This document shows, piece after piece, positions 27,207 through 36,554 of a stretch of DNA of 64,000 bases; position 1 is the first letter of the stretch, and the number at the start of each line of letters is the position of its first letter. Source of the DNA: Bacteroidota bacterium (GTDB lineage: Bacteria; Bacteroidota; Bacteroidia; NS11-12g; UBA955); assembly GCA_018333525.1 (NCBI GenBank), contig JAGXTF010000089.1, forward strand, positions 99,771 to 163,770, written 5' to 3'. The position numbers and the translations under genes are program-made. The notes beneath the pieces are model-generated. The model had not been told where the DNA came from. It ran no database searches and was given only the letters and a program-made list of their open reading frames with translations.

Positions 27207-28589
27207 CTAGGGTGTAAGAACAAATTCTCCTTTTTGTAATTTGTATTTCTGTTTTCCAATTTTAATTGTCTCTCCCTCCATCATATTTGCAAGTGTATTA
27301 AGGTCTTGTTCCATGGTGTGAACAGACCCGCCCGTGGATCTGGCGAGTTTCAAATATTCCGAATTTACGCCCCAGGATGCGCCGCAAAGAATAACACGAA
27401 CCGGAACCTGTATTTTCTCTATCAATTTGAAATCCCGCATGTTTGCAAAATTATCTGCAATCAAAATGACCTCTTTCACATTTTTAAATTCATCCTGAAT
27501 ATGTAAAATAGATTCCACGTCGTTTTCCGGGCCATCGCCACCATTGCCATTTCTCATGGCCTTGTTGCAGGAATTCATGATGTGATCAAAACTGAGTTTT
27601 GTACAATCATAAATACCACCAGTATGGCCTGCAAATTTTAAATGATCCGGAGTAGAATTACCATCATTGAAAAATGTAAAAGACCGAACTCTTGATAAAT
27701 TGCTTTGAAGGGCAATCCATTGGTAGACCTGCTGGGTGTAAGGGCTCATACTGCCGGTTACATCCACCGATATTACCATGTTTTTCCATTCTTTATTGCG
27801 GTTTAAAACTGCAGTAACTACAGAATCATTACCCCAGACAAATGCACTACTTACCAATGATACCGGTTTTTTGGAAATGGCAGTATCCATAGGGCAATCC
27901 CCTTCAAAAGTAGTAACCACTCGTTTACGCATTCTGGGTCTTTTTAAGGGAACTGTATCAAAAACAATCACCTCTTTGCGAAAGAAAATACTTCTTCTCG
28001 TATACCGTATTCCCTGGTCTGCTTTGCTTTTTGAACGAGGCAAATAGGTATAGGAAGACACCACTTTATACTTTTTAATCGTATCCCAATAGGTGGTTCT
28101 TTTTGTGCTGCATTCCAATTTGGCCAATTCTGTGCTCACACTTAATGCGGTTGGTTTGGGGCGATAATAAATGGCGAAACCGTGAAAATAATCCTTGCAT
28201 CCCTCTGACGAATTGCATCCCGTTTGTGCAATAAAATTCCAGATAATTGCAGAATTTTTAAATGCTTCAGGAAGTATTTTCTGCAAATGTTGCATCCTTT
28301 TTAAATTCAATACCGGTTGATCAAAAGTTTTAACACTTCGGTAATCCGTATATACCAGGTCTATCATAAGAATATTCAGTCCCTTTAATCGCTTTACCAC
28401 ACCGGGATTCAGGATGGAATCATCGGCAAAATTCATATTCACTTTGATGCCGTTTATATCTTTTTGAATCTCGTATTTTTCCCTAAATTCAGGTTCCCGA
28501 CTCAATAAATAATTAATGGAAACCTGAGCACATGACTTTTCAAGATAAAAAAGAGAAAAGATGAAAAGAATAAATGTAGAAACTTTCAT
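27207..28589 (-). CDS. Secreted protein with von Willebrand factor A domain
   Basis: A 460-residue exported protein (signal peptide 1-21, cut after KSCA). The C-terminal half is a VWA domain with the MIDAS motif DVTGSMS (Asp276, Thr278, Ser280), followed by HTGGIYDCTK, where the threonine is a likely MIDAS ligand, and VKEVILIADN with its conserved Asp. A divalent ion should bind there, typical of adhesion or complex-assembly domains. The N-terminal half (residues 25-250) has regularly spaced cysteines and a basic stretch but no family I recognise. It is a lone gene. Confidence 0.82.
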   Translation of the reverse strand: MKVSTFILFIFSLFYLEKSCAQVSINYLLSREPEFREKYEIQKDINGIKVNMNFADDSILNPGVVKRLKGLNILMIDLVYTDYRSVKTFDQPVLNLKRMQHLQKILPEAFKNSAIIWNFIAQTGCNSSEGCKDYFHGFAIYYRPKPTALSVSTELAKLECSTKRTTYWDTIKKYKVVSSYTYLPRSKSKADQGIRYTRRSIFFRKEVIVFDTVPLKRPRMRKRVVTTFEGDCPMDTAISKKPVSLVSSAFVWGNDSVVTAVLNRNKEWKNMVISVDVTGSMSPYTQQVYQWIALQSNLSRVRSFTFFNDGNSTPDHLKFAGHTGGIYDCTKLSFDHIMNSCNKAMRNGNGGDGPENDVESILHIQDEFKNVKEVILIADNFANMRDFKLIEKIQVPVRVILCGASWGVNSEYLKLARSTGGSVHTMEQDLNTLANMMEGETIKIGKQKYKLQKGEFVLTP

Positions 28590-28918
28590 GTTACCTATAA
28601 CCCGTTTTCACTTATTTCATTACAAAATCACAAATTGAATGTTGAAAATCTGCAACATAAAATAGAATAATGGATACCTACAGAATTAAAAAGGCACCGC
28701 ATCCCAAATTCCTGTTTATTACATCTCCACCTTAGGAATATTGGCTTGCGGCACCATTTAAATGAAAAGAAAAAGTATATTTCTGCTCCTCCAGTTACAC
28801 ACACCTGTTGAAGCTTGTATATGTATAAACAAGGGCAGATGAAATTCATTACAAGGGAGGTAAAAAATATTTTTAATAAATCCAGCGACAAGTCATGACT
28901 TGTCGCTACGAAAACAAA
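28590..28918. other. Intergenic region with one REP-type palindrome
   Basis: 329 bases without a convincing gene. The one open frame (28628-28891, minus) lacks coding character and overlaps the palindrome. No TAnnTTTG box was found in front of the VWA gene. Confidence 0.6.
28885..28906. repeat. REP-like palindrome, copy 1
   Basis: Perfect 22-base palindrome with core CGACAAGTCATGACTTGTCG, followed by CTAC. The same core plus CTAC recurs at 48367-48390, with a divergent copy at 48330-48349. This fits a dispersed intergenic REP-type family. Confidence 0.85.
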
Positions 28919-29374
28919 TTACTCAAATACCTTTTCAAAGCAAATGCTCGCTTCCACCCCAGTATACTGGCCGTAATTGGGAATAACCTTGTAATTGTTT
29001 TTATGGTAAAGGGCAATGGCTTCAAATTGTTTTTCTCCGGTTTCCAAAATGCATCTTTTATACCCTAACTCCATTGCCCAATTTTCCAATTCTCTTAAAA
29101 TGCTACTTGCTATTCCTTTGCCTCTATGTTCCGGTGGTACAAACATTCGTTTGATTTCCATGGCATGCACGTCGTATTCTTTAATTGCCCCACAGCCTAC
29201 GGCTTCGTTATTTTCCATAGCCAGTAACACATATTTGATGCGGTCTACCTTGTTAAATTGCGCATAGAAGGCATGGTCCTCTCCATCCCTAATGGCGAGG
29301 TCTTTATCCAGTTCGTGAACCAGAGCAAGAAATTTTACATCATCCGATTGGGTTCTGAAAAATTGAATCACCAT
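28919..29374 (-). CDS. GNAT family N-acetyltransferase
   Basis: A 151-residue acetyltransferase of the GNAT fold, transferring acetyl from acetyl-CoA to an amine of unknown identity. The core is clear: YVLLAMENNEAVGCGAIKEYD (beta strands 2-4), MFVPPEHRGKGIASSILRELENWA (acetyl-CoA pyrophosphate loop RGKGIA), GYKRCILETG and ALYHKNNYKVI. A perfect -7 box (TAAATTTG, 29376-29383 on the minus strand) ends one base before the ATG, so initiation may in fact be at the GTG that is the second codon, which would be four bases after the box. Confidence 0.9.
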   Translation of the reverse strand: MVIQFFRTQSDDVKFLALVHELDKDLAIRDGEDHAFYAQFNKVDRIKYVLLAMENNEAVGCGAIKEYDVHAMEIKRMFVPPEHRGKGIASSILRELENWAMELGYKRCILETGEKQFEAIALYHKNNYKVIPNYGQYTGVEASICFEKVFE

Positions 29375-29688
29375 GCAAATTTAATAACCACTTAAGTGAA
29401 TAAGTGAAAAAGTGATGAAGTGAAAAAGTAAGGAAGTGCAAAAGGATCAATTGAATTGTTAATGATCTAGAGTTAAGTGAAATATAATACGAGATTATTG
29501 TGAAGCGTTTAATGTTTGGTATAGCGCGAAGATGAAAACGCTTCTTATAGCTTTAGACTTACTGAGCTTAAGGCTTGCAGCCCTGGACGAATTCCATGTA
29601 TTTCCACTTCCCACATCAAACATCTAACATCCCACATCTAACATCCCACATAGAACCACCTTCCCTTCCAATTTCTTAATTTTGCCCC
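29375..29688. repeat. Intergenic region with two low-complexity tandem repeats
   Basis: 314 bases without a gene. Near 29390-29440 an AAGTGA-type repeat (AAGTGAATAAGTGAAAAAGTGATGAAGTG pattern) begins; a similar repeat in the opposite orientation is at about 48147-48182. At 29610-29655 a 14-15-base unit (CATCTAACATCCCA) is repeated about two and a half times. Confidence 0.65.
29677..29684 (+). promoter_or_regulatory. -7 promoter element of hutU (TAATTTTG)
   Basis: TAATTTTG followed by CCCC and the hutU ATG, a four-base gap that predicts a leaderless mRNA. No TTG at the -33 position. Confidence 0.5.
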
Positions 29689-31371
29689 ATGGAAATTAAA
29701 GCCGAAACCGGAAAACGCGTGATTATTGCTCCAATTGGAAATACTTTGCATTGCAAAGGATGGGTACAGGAAGCGGCGTACCGGATGATTCAAAACAATC
29801 TGGATCCGGATGTGGCTGAAAAACCCGAAGAACTCATTGTTTATGGTGGCCTTGGGAAAGCAGCGCGTAACTGGCCAGCTTTTGATAATATTTTAAAAGC
29901 ATTGCGTGATTTAAATGATGATGAAACATTATTGGTGCAAAGTGGCAAACCTGTGGGCATTTTGCCCACCCATAAAGATGCACCTCGTGTGATAATTTCC
30001 AACAGCCAGTTGGTTCCGAATTGGGCCAATTGGGACCATTTCAGGGAACTGGAAGCCAAGGGACTGATGATGTACGGTCAAATGACAGCGGGTAGCTGGA
30101 TTTATATTGGTTCTCAGGGTATTGTTCAGGGCACTTATGAAACATATGCTGAATGTGCACGCCAAAAGTTTCAGGGTTCTTTGAAAGGTACATTAAATGT
30201 AACTGCCGGCTTAGGTGGAATGGGCGGGGCCCAGCCGCTTGCAATTACTATGAATGGTGGCGTTGCGCTGGTTGCAGAAGTAGAGGAGTGGCGTATAAGA
30301 AAAAGACTGGAAACCAGATACCTGGATATGATGGCCAGAGATATTGATCAGGGAATTGATATGGCACTCGCAGCAAAGGAAAAAGGAGATGCTGTTTCTA
30401 TCGGAGTGCTGTGCAATGCCGTAGATTTATTGGAAAGACTGGTTGCCAGAAATATTGTTCCTGAAACTTTAACAGATCAAACTTCTGCGCATGATCCGCT
30501 CATTGGATATTACCCGGAAGGAATGGATGTGGAATCTGCAGACAGATTGAGAAGAGACAATCCGGAAAAATATGTGGAACTGAGTTATGCAACCATGGTA
30601 CATCATGTGAAACTGATGCTTGAATTGCAAAATCGAGGCAGTGTTACTTTTGATTATGGAAATAATTTACGTGGTCGGGCATTTGAAAAAGGATTAAAAA
30701 ATGCATTTGATTTTCCAGGATTTGTGCCCGCTTTTATTCGACCACTTTTTTGCGAAGGTAAAGGTCCTTTTAGATGGGTGGCACTTAGTGGAGATCCTGA
30801 AGATATTTATGCAACGGATAAAAAAATATTGGAATTATTTCCGGAAAATAAAAGCCTGAAACGCTGGATACAGATGGCTCATGATAAAATTGCATTTCAG
30901 GGATTGCCGGCGCGCATTTGTTGGCTCGGCCAGGGGGAAAGAGAAAAGGCCGGACTGGCATTTAATGAAATGGTTCGCACCGGACAGGTAAAAGCACCAA
31001 TTGTAATTGGCCGCGACCATTTGGATACAGGATCCGTAGCTTCACCCAACAGGGAAACGGAAGCCATGATGGATGGCAGTGATGCTGTTGCGGATTGGCC
31101 GATTTTAAATGCTTTGATTAATACAGCAGGAGGAGCCAGTTGGGTGAGTCTGCACCATGGCGGCGGTGTTGGCATGGGATATTCCATTCACGCGGGTATG
31201 GTAATCGTTGCCGATGGTACCGAAGATGCTGAAAAACGACTCAAACGAGTATTATATAACGATCCGGGAATGGGCGTAATCCGCCATGCAGATGCAGGCT
31301 ATGAAATTGCAAAGGAAACTGCCAGAAAACACGGGCTTTCTTTGGAAGATCGTCTTCAAGGTAAACCTTAA
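29689..31371 (+). CDS. hutU: Urocanate hydratase (urocanase)
   Basis: Converts urocanate to imidazolone propionate in histidine degradation, using tightly bound NAD+ as electrophile. The 560-residue length is typical. NAD-binding [16 protein letters not shown], followed by [19 protein letters not shown], ITxxQ-type segments and [34 protein letters not shown] with the conserved Cys. The other hut genes (hutH, hutI, hutG) are not next to it, so it stands alone here. Confidence 0.96.
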   Translation: MEIKAETGKRVIIAPIGNTLHCKGWVQEAAYRMIQNNLDPDVAEKPEELIVYGGLGKAARNWPAFDNILKALRDLNDDETLLVQSGKPVGILPTHKDAPRVIISNSQLVPNWANWDHFRELEAKGLMMYGQMTAGSWIYIGSQGIVQGTYETYAECARQKFQGSLKGTLNVTAGLGGMGGAQPLAITMNGGVALVAEVEEWRIRKRLETRYLDMMARDIDQGIDMALAAKEKGDAVSIGVLCNAVDLLERLVARNIVPETLTDQTSAHDPLIGYYPEGMDVESADRLRRDNPEKYVELSYATMVHHVKLMLELQNRGSVTFDYGNNLRGRAFEKGLKNAFDFPGFVPAFIRPLFCEGKGPFRWVALSGDPEDIYATDKKILELFPENKSLKRWIQMAHDKIAFQGLPARICWLGQGEREKAGLAFNEMVRTGQVKAPIVIGRDHLDTGSVASPNRETEAMMDGSDAVADWPILNALINTAGGASWVSLHHGGGVGMGYSIHAGMVIVADGTEDAEKRLKRVLYNDPGMGVIRHADAGYEIAKETARKHGLSLEDRLQGKP

Positions 31372-31380
31372 GTTTCCAAC

Positions 31381-31568
31381 GTCAATCTATGGATTGACAT
31401 CCTGAGCCTTTAGGCGCCTTCTCTCTCAGACCAACCACTTATCAATCTATGACTTCAGTCATGGATTTACACATTTACGGATGTGAATCCGTGATATTTA
31501 TCATTCATTTAACTATGCGAATTCATTTTTTACGCAATGCTGTGCGAGCATTTTTGTATGCGTAAAAA
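31381..31568. repeat. Cluster of four hairpins between hutU and ccoI
   Basis: The 309-base gap between the two genes carries four inverted repeats and no coding signal. GTCAATC-N4-GATTGAC (31381-31398); ATGACT-N2-AGTCAT (31449-31462); ACGGAT-N4-ATCCGT (31477-31492); and a nested structure with outer arms TTTTTACGCA/TGCGTAAAAA (31527-31536, 31559-31568) and inner arms AATGCT/AGCATT (31536-31541, 31547-31552). The last may end hutU transcription or form a leader structure for the oxidase operon. Confidence 0.6.
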
Positions 31569-31680
31569 TCATGGTCTTTCGCTATCTAAATAGGATTTCA
31601 AAATGGTCTGGATTACTCATTACAGTCCCATTTATGTGGCCGAGACGCAATGGAATTTCACTTCTTCAGCTTGCTTTTAA

Positions 31681-34086
31681 ATGAACAGGACAGAAACCAA
31701 AACCAAAATCAAATGCTACCATTGCGGCGATGATTGTGATGTAACAACGATAGTATCCGGTGATAAATATTTTTGTTGTAACGGTTGTAAATCGGTTTTT
31801 GACATACTGAATAAAAATGACCTTTGCGATTATTATACCCTGAATGCAACACCGGGAGAAAGCAGGAAAAATGCATCTTCCAAAGAAAAATTTGCATTTC
31901 TGGACAACAAGGAAATAGCAGCTGAGTATCTTGAATTTGCAACTTCCAAAGAAATACGGGTTAGATTTTATTTGCCACATATTCATTGCAGTAGCTGCAT
32001 TTGGTTGCTTGAAAATTTACACACCATAAACTCCGGAATTCAATTCAGCCGCGTAGAATTCGAAAGAAAAGAGATAATCATTTCATTAAATCCGGAACAA
32101 TTCAGCATTCGCGATGCGGCAGAATTGTTGGCTAATATTGGTTATGAACCCTATTTCGCTCCACGGGAAAAAGAAGAAAAAAAAGATACAAGAGAACAAA
32201 GAAACCGAATTGTTAAAATAGGAATTGCAGGTTTCTGTTTTGCGAATATCATGTTGCTGAGTTTTCCGGAATATCTCGGTTTTGAAAGTCTGACGAAAGA
32301 CGGGCTTTCCCCGGTGATATTCCGCATATTGAATTTGGCATTATCCATTCCGGTTTTGTTTTATTCCGGCTCGGAATTTTTTAGAAACGCATTATTGAGT
32401 TACAGGCAAAAGGTATTGAACATCGACGCCCCAATCGCATTGGCACTTGCAGTTACATTTGTCAGAAGTGTTTATGAAGTAATTTCCAACACAGGAAGCG
32501 GATATTTCGACAGTTTAAGCGGAATTATATTTTTTATGCTCGTAGGTAGGGCCTTTCAAAATAAAACCTACAAAACACTGAAATTCAATCGCGATTTTAC
32601 TTCCTATTTTCCAATTGCGGTTTGTGTAAAATCCGATGAAAGTGAGAATTACAAAAGAATTCAGGATGTTCAGAAAGATGATGTGATTGTTATTCACAGC
32701 AATGAAATTATTCCAGTAGATGGAATCGTTTTGCGCGGAAAAGCAGAATTGGATTATGGTTTTATTACCGGTGAAAATGACATACATCCGGTTGGAATTG
32801 GTGGTATAGCGTATGCAGGTGGAAGGCAAAAATCCGGCAATGTGGAATTGTTGGTAATCAAACCTTTTTCACAGGGAAAATTCACCAGATTATGGAACGA
32901 AGAGGTATTTAGAAAACAGGAAAAAGATAGTTTTTCTTTTGTAACCATAATAAGTAAATACTTCAGTTTTGCAGTAATTTCTCTGGCAATTATCGCATTT
33001 GTTTTCTGGCAATTTGAAAATGCCTCTCTTGCTTGGAAGGCATTAACTTCTGTGTTGATTGTGGCTTGCCCATGCGCATTGTTACTGGCAAATACATTTA
33101 CCGAAGGTTTTGTATTAAATATTTTCAGCAGGAATGGTTTTTATTTAAAAAATGGAACCGTATTACAAGGTCTTTTCAGGGCAAATAAAATTGTATTTGA
33201 TAAAACAGGAACACTTACCATACCTGCAGAATCGCATGTGGAATACCTGGGAAAGGCTTTTGAGCCACAACAGCGATTGGTGCTTGCGGGAATGTTTGCT
33301 CAAAGTTTGCATCCTTTAAGTCGTGCTATCTCCAATTATTTCCATATTTCCGGATATTCCTTAGAGCATTTTAAGGAATTGGAGAACGGAATGGAAGCCT
33401 GGTTTAATGACAACCATTACCGCGTTGGATCAGCTGATTTTGCAGGCGCCACAGGAGCAGCGGGAAATGGTTCAGAAGTTTGGGTGAGTGTAAACAACCA
33501 TGTATTTGGAAAATTTGAAGTTTCTAATGTACTGCGTAAAAATATTGGAAATATGATAGCGGCATTAGAACCGGAAATTACAGTATTAAGTGGAGACAAT
33601 TCATTTGCAAGGGCCAGCCTTGAAAAGGAAATTCCAAGGAGGATGGAATATCGGTTCAAACAAAATCCGGAAGATAAATTTCATTATGTGAATGCATTAA
33701 AATCCGAGGGATACGATGTAATGATGGTAGGTGATGGATTGAATGACGCCGGTGCACTCAGGAGTGCAAATACAGGAATAGCAGTGGTTGAGAATACCGT
33801 GCAGTTTTCACCTGCCTGTGAAGGGATTCTGCTGGCAGAAAAATTATCTGAATTTCATCATTTTATAAAAGCTGCAAAACAAAGCAGAAACCTCATCATA
33901 TTTACTTTTATCATATCGGTATGTTATAATGTTGTCGGTCTTTATTTCTCTGTTACCGCACAATTGTCGCCATTAATTGCTGCAGTGCTTATGCCATTAA
34001 GTACCATCAGCATTGTTTTGGCAACCATGCTTGGTTCCGGATTTATTGAAAATTTCACCATCAAAAACAACAAAAAGAAATCATGA
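31681..34086 (+). CDS. ccoI: Copper-translocating P-type ATPase for cbb3 oxidase assembly
   Basis: P1B-type ATPase of the CcoI/FixI kind, which moves copper for the CuB site of cbb3 oxidase (801 residues). N-terminal zinc-ribbon-like domain CYHCGDDC...FCCNGCKSVFDIL, typical for CcoI, then a ferredoxin-like metal-binding domain with HCSSC at about 104-108. Eight membrane helices include the CPC metal-passage motif (VACPCALLL). Phosphorylation site DKTGTLT and hinge GDGLNDAGAL complete the ATPase core. First gene of the cbb3 operon; its stop overlaps ccoS by four bases (ATGA). Confidence 0.95.
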   Translation: MNRTETKTKIKCYHCGDDCDVTTIVSGDKYFCCNGCKSVFDILNKNDLCDYYTLNATPGESRKNASSKEKFAFLDNKEIAAEYLEFATSKEIRVRFYLPHIHCSSCIWLLENLHTINSGIQFSRVEFERKEIIISLNPEQFSIRDAAELLANIGYEPYFAPREKEEKKDTREQRNRIVKIGIAGFCFANIMLLSFPEYLGFESLTKDGLSPVIFRILNLALSIPVLFYSGSEFFRNALLSYRQKVLNIDAPIALALAVTFVRSVYEVISNTGSGYFDSLSGIIFFMLVGRAFQNKTYKTLKFNRDFTSYFPIAVCVKSDESENYKRIQDVQKDDVIVIHSNEIIPVDGIVLRGKAELDYGFITGENDIHPVGIGGIAYAGGRQKSGNVELLVIKPFSQGKFTRLWNEEVFRKQEKDSFSFVTIISKYFSFAVISLAIIAFVFWQFENASLAWKALTSVLIVACPCALLLANTFTEGFVLNIFSRNGFYLKNGTVLQGLFRANKIVFDKTGTLTIPAESHVEYLGKAFEPQQRLVLAGMFAQSLHPLSRAISNYFHISGYSLEHFKELENGMEAWFNDNHYRVGSADFAGATGAAGNGSEVWVSVNNHVFGKFEVSNVLRKNIGNMIAALEPEITVLSGDNSFARASLEKEIPRRMEYRFKQNPEDKFHYVNALKSEGYDVMMVGDGLNDAGALRSANTGIAVVENTVQFSPACEGILLAEKLSEFHHFIKAAKQSRNLIIFTFIISVCYNVVGLYFSVTAQLSPLIAAVLMPLSTISIVLATMLGSGFIENFTIKNNKKKS

Positions 34087-34241
34087 AAATCATTATACTG
34101 CTTCTTGCCGTTAGCTTATCTGTGGCGCTGGCCTTTTTGATCGCTTTTATCTGGAGCGCCAAAACGGGTCAGTTTGAAGACAATTTCGCCGATGCAAATC
34201 GCATATTATTCGACAACAAAACCTCAAAAAAAGATAAATAA
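34083..34241 (+). CDS. ccoS: cbb3 oxidase maturation protein CcoS
   Basis: A 52-residue single-span membrane protein: MKIIILLLAVSLSVALAFLI, then FIWSAKTGQFEDNFADANRILFD. The WSAKTGQFED stretch after the helix is the CcoS signature. CcoS is needed for cofactor insertion into cbb3 oxidase. It overlaps ccoI by four bases and ends six bases before ccoNO. Confidence 0.93.
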   Translation: MKIIILLLAVSLSVALAFLIAFIWSAKTGQFEDNFADANRILFDNKTSKKDK

Positions 34242-34247
34242 ATTACC

Positions 34248-36383
34248 ATGGAATTAGAGAAATTTCATTACGACAACCGAATGGTCCGAAACTTTGGCTA
34301 TGCCACTGTTATATGGGCTTTGGTTGGAATGCTGGTTGGCGTTATTGTCGCCTTTCAGCTGGCATTCCCGCAATTAAATCTGGGTATTGCTGAAGTAACA
34401 TTCGGACGCCTTAGACCCCTTCACACCAACGCGGTGATTTTTGCATTTGTAGGAAACGGTATTTTTACCGGAACCTATTATATGCTTCCGCGTTTGCTCA
34501 AGGCTCCCATGTGGAGTAATATGTTGAGCAAAATCCATTTTTGGGGATGGCAACTCATTATTGTTTCGGCAGCAATTACGTTACCGATTGGTTTAACTGA
34601 GGGAAAAGAATATGCGGAATTAATTTGGCCTATAGATATAGCTGTGGCGCTGATTTGGGTAGTATTTGGAATCAATATGTTTGGTACCATTCTCACCCGA
34701 AGAGAAAGACATTTATATGTAGCCATATGGTTTCTTATCGGTACCTGGGTAACTGTTGCAATGCTGCACATTGTAAATTCATTTACGCTCCCTACTTCTT
34801 TTACCCATTCCTATAGCTGGTATGCAGGTGTTCAGGATGCGTTAGTACAATGGTGGTATGGCCACAATGCAGTAGCATTCTTTTTAACAACACCTTATTT
34901 GGGATTGATGTATTATTTTGTTCCAAAGGCTGTTGAAAGGCCGGTTTATTCATACCGTTGGAGTATCATCCATTTCTGGGCATTAATATTTATTTATATC
35001 TGGGCTGGTCCTCACCACTTGTTGTATACCGCACTGCCTGACTGGGCACAGTCGTTGGGAGTTGTGTTCAGCGTGATGTTGATTTTACCGAGTTGGGGTG
35101 GAATGTTGAATGGATTATTTACGCTTCGCGGTGCTTGGGAAAAAGTAAAAGAAGAGCCTATTCTGAAAATGTTTGTTGTTGCTTTAACCTGTTATGGCAT
35201 GAGCACCTTTGAAGGGCCAATGCTCTCTTTAAAAACGTTTAATGCCATTGCACACTATACAGATTGGATTGTTGCTCACGTGCATATTGGTGCTTTGGGA
35301 TGGAATGGATTTTTGACATTTGGAATGTTGTACTGGCTTGTTCCCAGATTGTTCAATACAAAATTATATTCCAAAAAATGGGCGAATACACATTTTTTGA
35401 TGGGAACTGTTGGTATTCTTTTATATGCAATTCCTTTGTATTGGGCTGCATTTTCACAGGCTCTGATGTGGAAAGAATTTACCGGTGCAGGTCAATTAAA
35501 ATATCAGTTTTTGGAAACAGTAACCAGAATTGTTCCGATGTACACTTTACGCGCATTGGGTGGCACCATTTATTTGGCAGGTGCGGTATTGATGGTGGTA
35601 AATCTTGTCAAAACCATTCGTGTGGGTAAATTTGTTGAAAGTGAAGAAGCAGAAGCACCTGCGCTTCGTTCTGTGCCCTTGCCTGAAGGTAAAGTATTCT
35701 GGCATTCCATCATTGAACGCAGGCCGGTAAGAATGCTTATTTTCAGTTTAATTGTTGTTGGAATTGGAGGTGCAATTGAATTGATTCCGACCTTCCTGGT
35801 AAAATCCAATATCCCAACCATTAGCGCAGTGAAACCATATACTCCGCTGGAATTACAGGGCCGTGATATTTATATCCGTGAAGGTTGTTATACCTGTCAC
35901 TCACAAATGATTCGTCCGTTCCGCGATGAAGTAGCCCGATATGGTGATTATTCCAAATCAGGTGAATTTGTTTATGACCATCCTTTTCAATGGGGAAGTA
36001 AACGTACCGGTCCGGATTTGGCGAGAATTGGCGGTAAATATCCGAACAGCTGGCACTACCATCACATGGATGAACCACAGTTGCTATCTCAGGGAAGTAT
36101 TATGCCGAGTTATTCCTGGTTGTTGGAAAATTCGCTGGATATTTCCACAACACCTGCTAAAATCAGGGCAATGCAAACCCTTGGTGTACCTTACCCTGCA
36201 GGTTACGACAATACTGCAAATGATGACCTTAAAACACAGGCAGAAGAAATTGTTTCAAACCTGAAAAAGGACAAAATTAACACTACCAGTGATAAGGAAA
36301 TCATTGCATTGATTGCCTATTTGCAACGTATGGGTACAGATATTAAAAAAGCTCCTGAAAAAGAAGTGAAAGACCTCCATTAA
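34248..36383 (+). CDS. ccoNO: cbb3-type cytochrome c oxidase, fused subunits I and II
   Basis: Catalytic core of a high-affinity cbb3 oxidase, reducing O2 with electrons from cytochrome c and pumping protons (711 residues). Residues 1 to about 465 are CcoN, 12 helices, with heme and copper ligands in RLRPLHTNAV, WWYGHNAVAFF, AGPHHLLYT and HYTDWIVAHVHIGALGWNG. From about 510 a membrane-anchored CcoO follows, with heme c site CYTCH at 547-551, QMIRPFRDEVARYGDYS, and the axial Met region SQGSIMPSY. In proteobacteria these are two genes; the fusion is usual in Bacteroidota. Confidence 0.97.
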   Translation: MELEKFHYDNRMVRNFGYATVIWALVGMLVGVIVAFQLAFPQLNLGIAEVTFGRLRPLHTNAVIFAFVGNGIFTGTYYMLPRLLKAPMWSNMLSKIHFWGWQLIIVSAAITLPIGLTEGKEYAELIWPIDIAVALIWVVFGINMFGTILTRRERHLYVAIWFLIGTWVTVAMLHIVNSFTLPTSFTHSYSWYAGVQDALVQWWYGHNAVAFFLTTPYLGLMYYFVPKAVERPVYSYRWSIIHFWALIFIYIWAGPHHLLYTALPDWAQSLGVVFSVMLILPSWGGMLNGLFTLRGAWEKVKEEPILKMFVVALTCYGMSTFEGPMLSLKTFNAIAHYTDWIVAHVHIGALGWNGFLTFGMLYWLVPRLFNTKLYSKKWANTHFLMGTVGILLYAIPLYWAAFSQALMWKEFTGAGQLKYQFLETVTRIVPMYTLRALGGTIYLAGAVLMVVNLVKTIRVGKFVESEEAEAPALRSVPLPEGKVFWHSIIERRPVRMLIFSLIVVGIGGAIELIPTFLVKSNIPTISAVKPYTPLELQGRDIYIREGCYTCHSQMIRPFRDEVARYGDYSKSGEFVYDHPFQWGSKRTGPDLARIGGKYPNSWHYHHMDEPQLLSQGSIMPSYSWLLENSLDISTTPAKIRAMQTLGVPYPAGYDNTANDDLKTQAEEIVSNLKKDKINTTSDKEIIALIAYLQRMGTDIKKAPEKEVKDLH

Positions 36384-36392
36384 ATCAACAAC

Positions 36393-36554
36393 ATGAAATT
36401 TAAAAATTATTTAACCAGTATAGAAAATGTAAGCATTTACCCAATGGTATCGCTTATCATTTTCGTGATATTCTTTGCTGTGGTTACCTGGTATGTATTT
36501 AGCAAAAGCCGCAGTGAAATGGATGAACTAAGCAATGTCCCATTTAAAAAATAA
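36393..36554 (+). CDS. ccoQ: Small CcoQ-like membrane subunit
   Basis: A 53-residue protein with one membrane helix (about residues 16-36, YPMVSLIIFVIFFAVVTWYVFS) and a short charged C-terminus. Its place between ccoNO and ccoP, size and topology fit CcoQ, the small subunit that stabilises cbb3 oxidase; sequence alone is too short for proof. It starts 10 bases after ccoNO, and its stop directly abuts the ccoP start codon. Confidence 0.78.
   Translation: MKFKNYLTSIENVSIYPMVSLIIFVIFFAVVTWYVFSKSRSEMDELSNVPFKK

Noticed and set aside
28628..28891. Minus-strand open frame of 87 codons
   Set aside because: It runs through a REP-like palindrome, has Cys/Phe-rich composition unlike the other genes, and no promoter or family signal.
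31381..31398. FNR/Anr-type site controlling the oxidase operon
   Set aside because: The arms read GTCAATC/GATTGAC, the inverse of the TTGAT-N4-ATCAA consensus, and lie almost 300 bases from ccoI.
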